Assembly (NCBI GenBank): GCA_007130445.1
Contig: SLSM01000294.1
Coordinates: 1-14,054, forward strand
DNA: 14,054 nt
Reading direction: 5' to 3'
DNA from: Trueperaceae bacterium
GTDB lineage: Bacteria > Deinococcota > Deinococci > Deinococcales > Trueperaceae
The stretch's first letter is position 1; the number at the start of each line of letters is the position of its first letter. Below the pieces are notes generated by a model. That model did no database searches, had not been told where the DNA came from, and saw nothing but the letters and a program-made list of their open reading frames with translations. A program made the translations under genes and the position numbers. Shown piece after piece: positions 12,826 through 14,054 of the stretch.

Positions 12826-13053
12826 ATGCCGTACCGTCAACCATGGGACATCGGCTTCGAACGAGCCACGGAACTGCGGCACGCCGCAATGCGCGAGCGC
12901 GCCTACCGCGAGGCTCGAGGCCGTTCCGCCACGACGCTCCGGGCCACCGCCGCGGACCTCGCACGCAGCTTCGCAGCGCGCCTGAGCCGCCTCGCCGAAC
13001 GCCTCGACGCGCGCCACGCCCGCGTCGTCACCTCGCGACCCGACGGCGCCTGA
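12826..13053 (+). CDS. Small basic helical protein
   Basis: 75 residues, family not recognised. It opens MPYRQPWDIGFERATELRHA, then is rich in Arg, Ala and Glu with long amphipathic helix potential (LRATAADLARSFAARLSRLAERLDARHARV). No membrane segment or cysteine. ATG at 12826 is chosen over 12796 because GAGGAGGG lies 4 bases upstream and the predicted transcript begins after 12796. It is co-transcribed with the DUF4097-like gene 22 bases later. Small proteins next to DUF4097 genes are often regulators or partners, but nothing here proves that. Confidence 0.65.
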   Translation: MPYRQPWDIGFERATELRHAAMRERAYREARGRSATTLRATAADLARSFAARLSRLAERLDARHARVVTSRPDGA

Positions 13054-13075
13054 GCGCGCGCCACAGGAGGATCCC

Positions 13076-14044
13076 ATGACCGAGCACGACAGCAACGACC
13101 CGTTGGCCCGCGACATCGAGCGCATCAACGTCCTGCGCGATCAAGGCAGGCTCACCGGCGCTGAGGCCGACCGGCTGATCGCCGTCTTGCGCGGCGCGGC
13201 CCCTGCCGCCGAGATCGACGCCGACTCCGGTGCCGCCGCCGACGCCACGGCCGCCGCCGCACCGATGAGCGCAGACGAGCCCGCGGTCGCGGCACCGCAG
13301 GCGCCGCTGCCCCCCGAGCGACCCACGCCACCCACACCACCCGCACCACCCGCACCACCGACGGCACCCACACCGCCGACGACGCCCGCGACGCGGGCCT
13401 CCCGCGCGCGCGACGACATGGGCGTCCCCTGGCTGGTCACCGAGATGCTCGCCGCGGACCTCGTCGTGGAGGCGAAGCCGGGGATCGACACTCCCAGTCT
13501 CAGGAAGCCCGTCCAGGACGCGACGCTCGAGCGCGAGGGCGACGGTTGGCGTCTGCGTTACCGCACCGAGTGGAGCAACTGGTCGATCTTCGGCGGCCGC
13601 AGCGGCGGCCCCGACCGCATCGAGGTCGACGTCCCCGAGGGCATGGGGGTCGAACTCGACGTCAAGGCCGGCGACGTGACCGTGCGCGGCGTGTCGCACG
13701 TACGCGGCCGCATGCTGGCCGGCGACCTGGTGATCGACGGCGCGAGCTTCGTGGACGTCGACAAGAAAGCAGGGGACTTCGAGGCGCGGATCCGACCGAC
13801 AGCGGGCACACAGCGTCTCGTCGCCAAAGCCGGCGACCTCGACGTCGTGCTGCTCCCCGGCTCCGACGTGCGCGTGTCGGCCTCGGTCAAGGTCGGCGAT
13901 CTACGCATCCGCGGTGAGGGGTTCAAGGGCTCACGCGAGTCGCAAGGCATCGGCCACCGCCAGAGCCTCACGCTCGGCGCGGGCACGGCCGAGCTCGAGC
14001 TGCGTCTCTCCGCAGGGAGCATGACGCTGAAGACGGAGGCGTGA
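13076..14044 (+). CDS. DUF4097-type beta-repeat protein with SHOCT-like N-terminus
   Basis: 322 residues. The N-terminal RDIERINVLRDQGRLTGAEADRLIAVLRG (12-40) resembles the short SHOCT-like helical module. A low-complexity Ala/Pro linker follows (about 41-107), with PTPPTPPAPPAPPTAPTPP repeats at 83-101. From about 180 it is a parallel beta-helix of the DUF4097 type, with rungs marked by AGD: KAGDVTVRG (197-205), LAGDLVIDG (214-222), KAGDFEARI (231-239), KAGDLDVVL (251-259), KVGDLRIRG (272-280) and SAGSMTLKT (312-320). No signal peptide or membrane helix, so probably cytoplasmic. ATG at 13076 follows AGGAGGA. Function of the family is unknown; it is often linked with cell-envelope stress operons. 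Confidence 0.8.
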   Translation: MTEHDSNDPLARDIERINVLRDQGRLTGAEADRLIAVLRGAAPAAEIDADSGAAADATAAAAPMSADEPAVAAPQAPLPPERPTPPTPPAPPAPPTAPTPPTTPATRASRARDDMGVPWLVTEMLAADLVVEAKPGIDTPSLRKPVQDATLEREGDGWRLRYRTEWSNWSIFGGRSGGPDRIEVDVPEGMGVELDVKAGDVTVRGVSHVRGRMLAGDLVIDGASFVDVDKKAGDFEARIRPTAGTQRLVAKAGDLDVVLLPGSDVRVSASVKVGDLRIRGEGFKGSRESQGIGHRQSLTLGAGTAELELRLSAGSMTLKTEA

Positions 14045-14045
14045 C

Positions 14046-14054
14046 ATGGGAGAC
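14046..14054 (+). CDS. Start of next gene, cut by window edge
   Basis: ATG one base after the DUF4097-like stop, with GGAGG at 14035-14039 six bases upstream. Only Met-Gly-Asp lie in the window, so no product can be named. Third gene of the operon, probably. Confidence 0.45.

Overview
This is a very GC-rich window whose genes end almost every codon in G or C. Together with the gene content (MarR, ArsR and TetR regulators, SRPBCC proteins, an sll1863-like stress protein, several GNATs) and many apparently leaderless genes, it suggests the chromosome of a free-living high-GC actinobacterium. A lineage such as Nitriliruptoria or Acidimicrobiia is possible, but this is inference. I see no tRNA, rRNA, CRISPR array, transposase or phage gene.

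Layout. 1-458 (-): the incomplete end of an unrecognised protein with a polyglycine tail made by a GC-rich hexamer repeat. 549-1820 (+): a full-length two-domain chromate transporter, ChrA. 1857-2663 (-): a GNAT acetyltransferase. 2896-3492 (-): an exported or anchored YceI-domain protein. 3781-5260 (+): an ArsR repressor overlapping a tandem SRPBCC protein, preceded by a palindrome that overlaps the -35 box.

5303-9334 (-): a same-strand array. In order of transcription it holds a MarR regulator, a DUF899 protein, a RibD-C/dihydrofolate-reductase-like protein, a second such gene cut by one in-frame TGA, a VOC/PhnB-like protein, a half-length SRPBCC domain coupled to it by a 4-base overlap, the acetyltransferase YpeA and a 34-residue small ORF. 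Two copies of a palindrome plus Shine-Dalgarno leader lie in front of the first DHFR-like gene and the VOC gene.

9550-9840 (+): an sll1863-like coiled-coil stress protein. 9862-10479 (-) and 10562-11809 (+): a TetR repressor diverging from a family 1 glycosyltransferase, with a perfect 7-3-7 palindrome between them. 11883-12767 (+): a COG3375-type acyltransferase-like protein. 12826-14044 (+): a two-gene operon of a small helical protein and a DUF4097-type beta-repeat protein behind a near-consensus promoter. A third gene begins at 14046.

How it fits together. Most genes are small soluble stress, resistance or modification proteins beside one-component regulators. The clearest regulatory circuits are ArsR-SRPBCC and TetR-glycosyltransferase. 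The MarR-headed array joins families often seen together in soil actinobacteria but with no defined joint function. Translation signals fall into two classes: genes with a clear Shine-Dalgarno, and six genes with none but with a TAnnnT hexamer 5 or 8 bases before the start, as expected for leaderless mRNAs.
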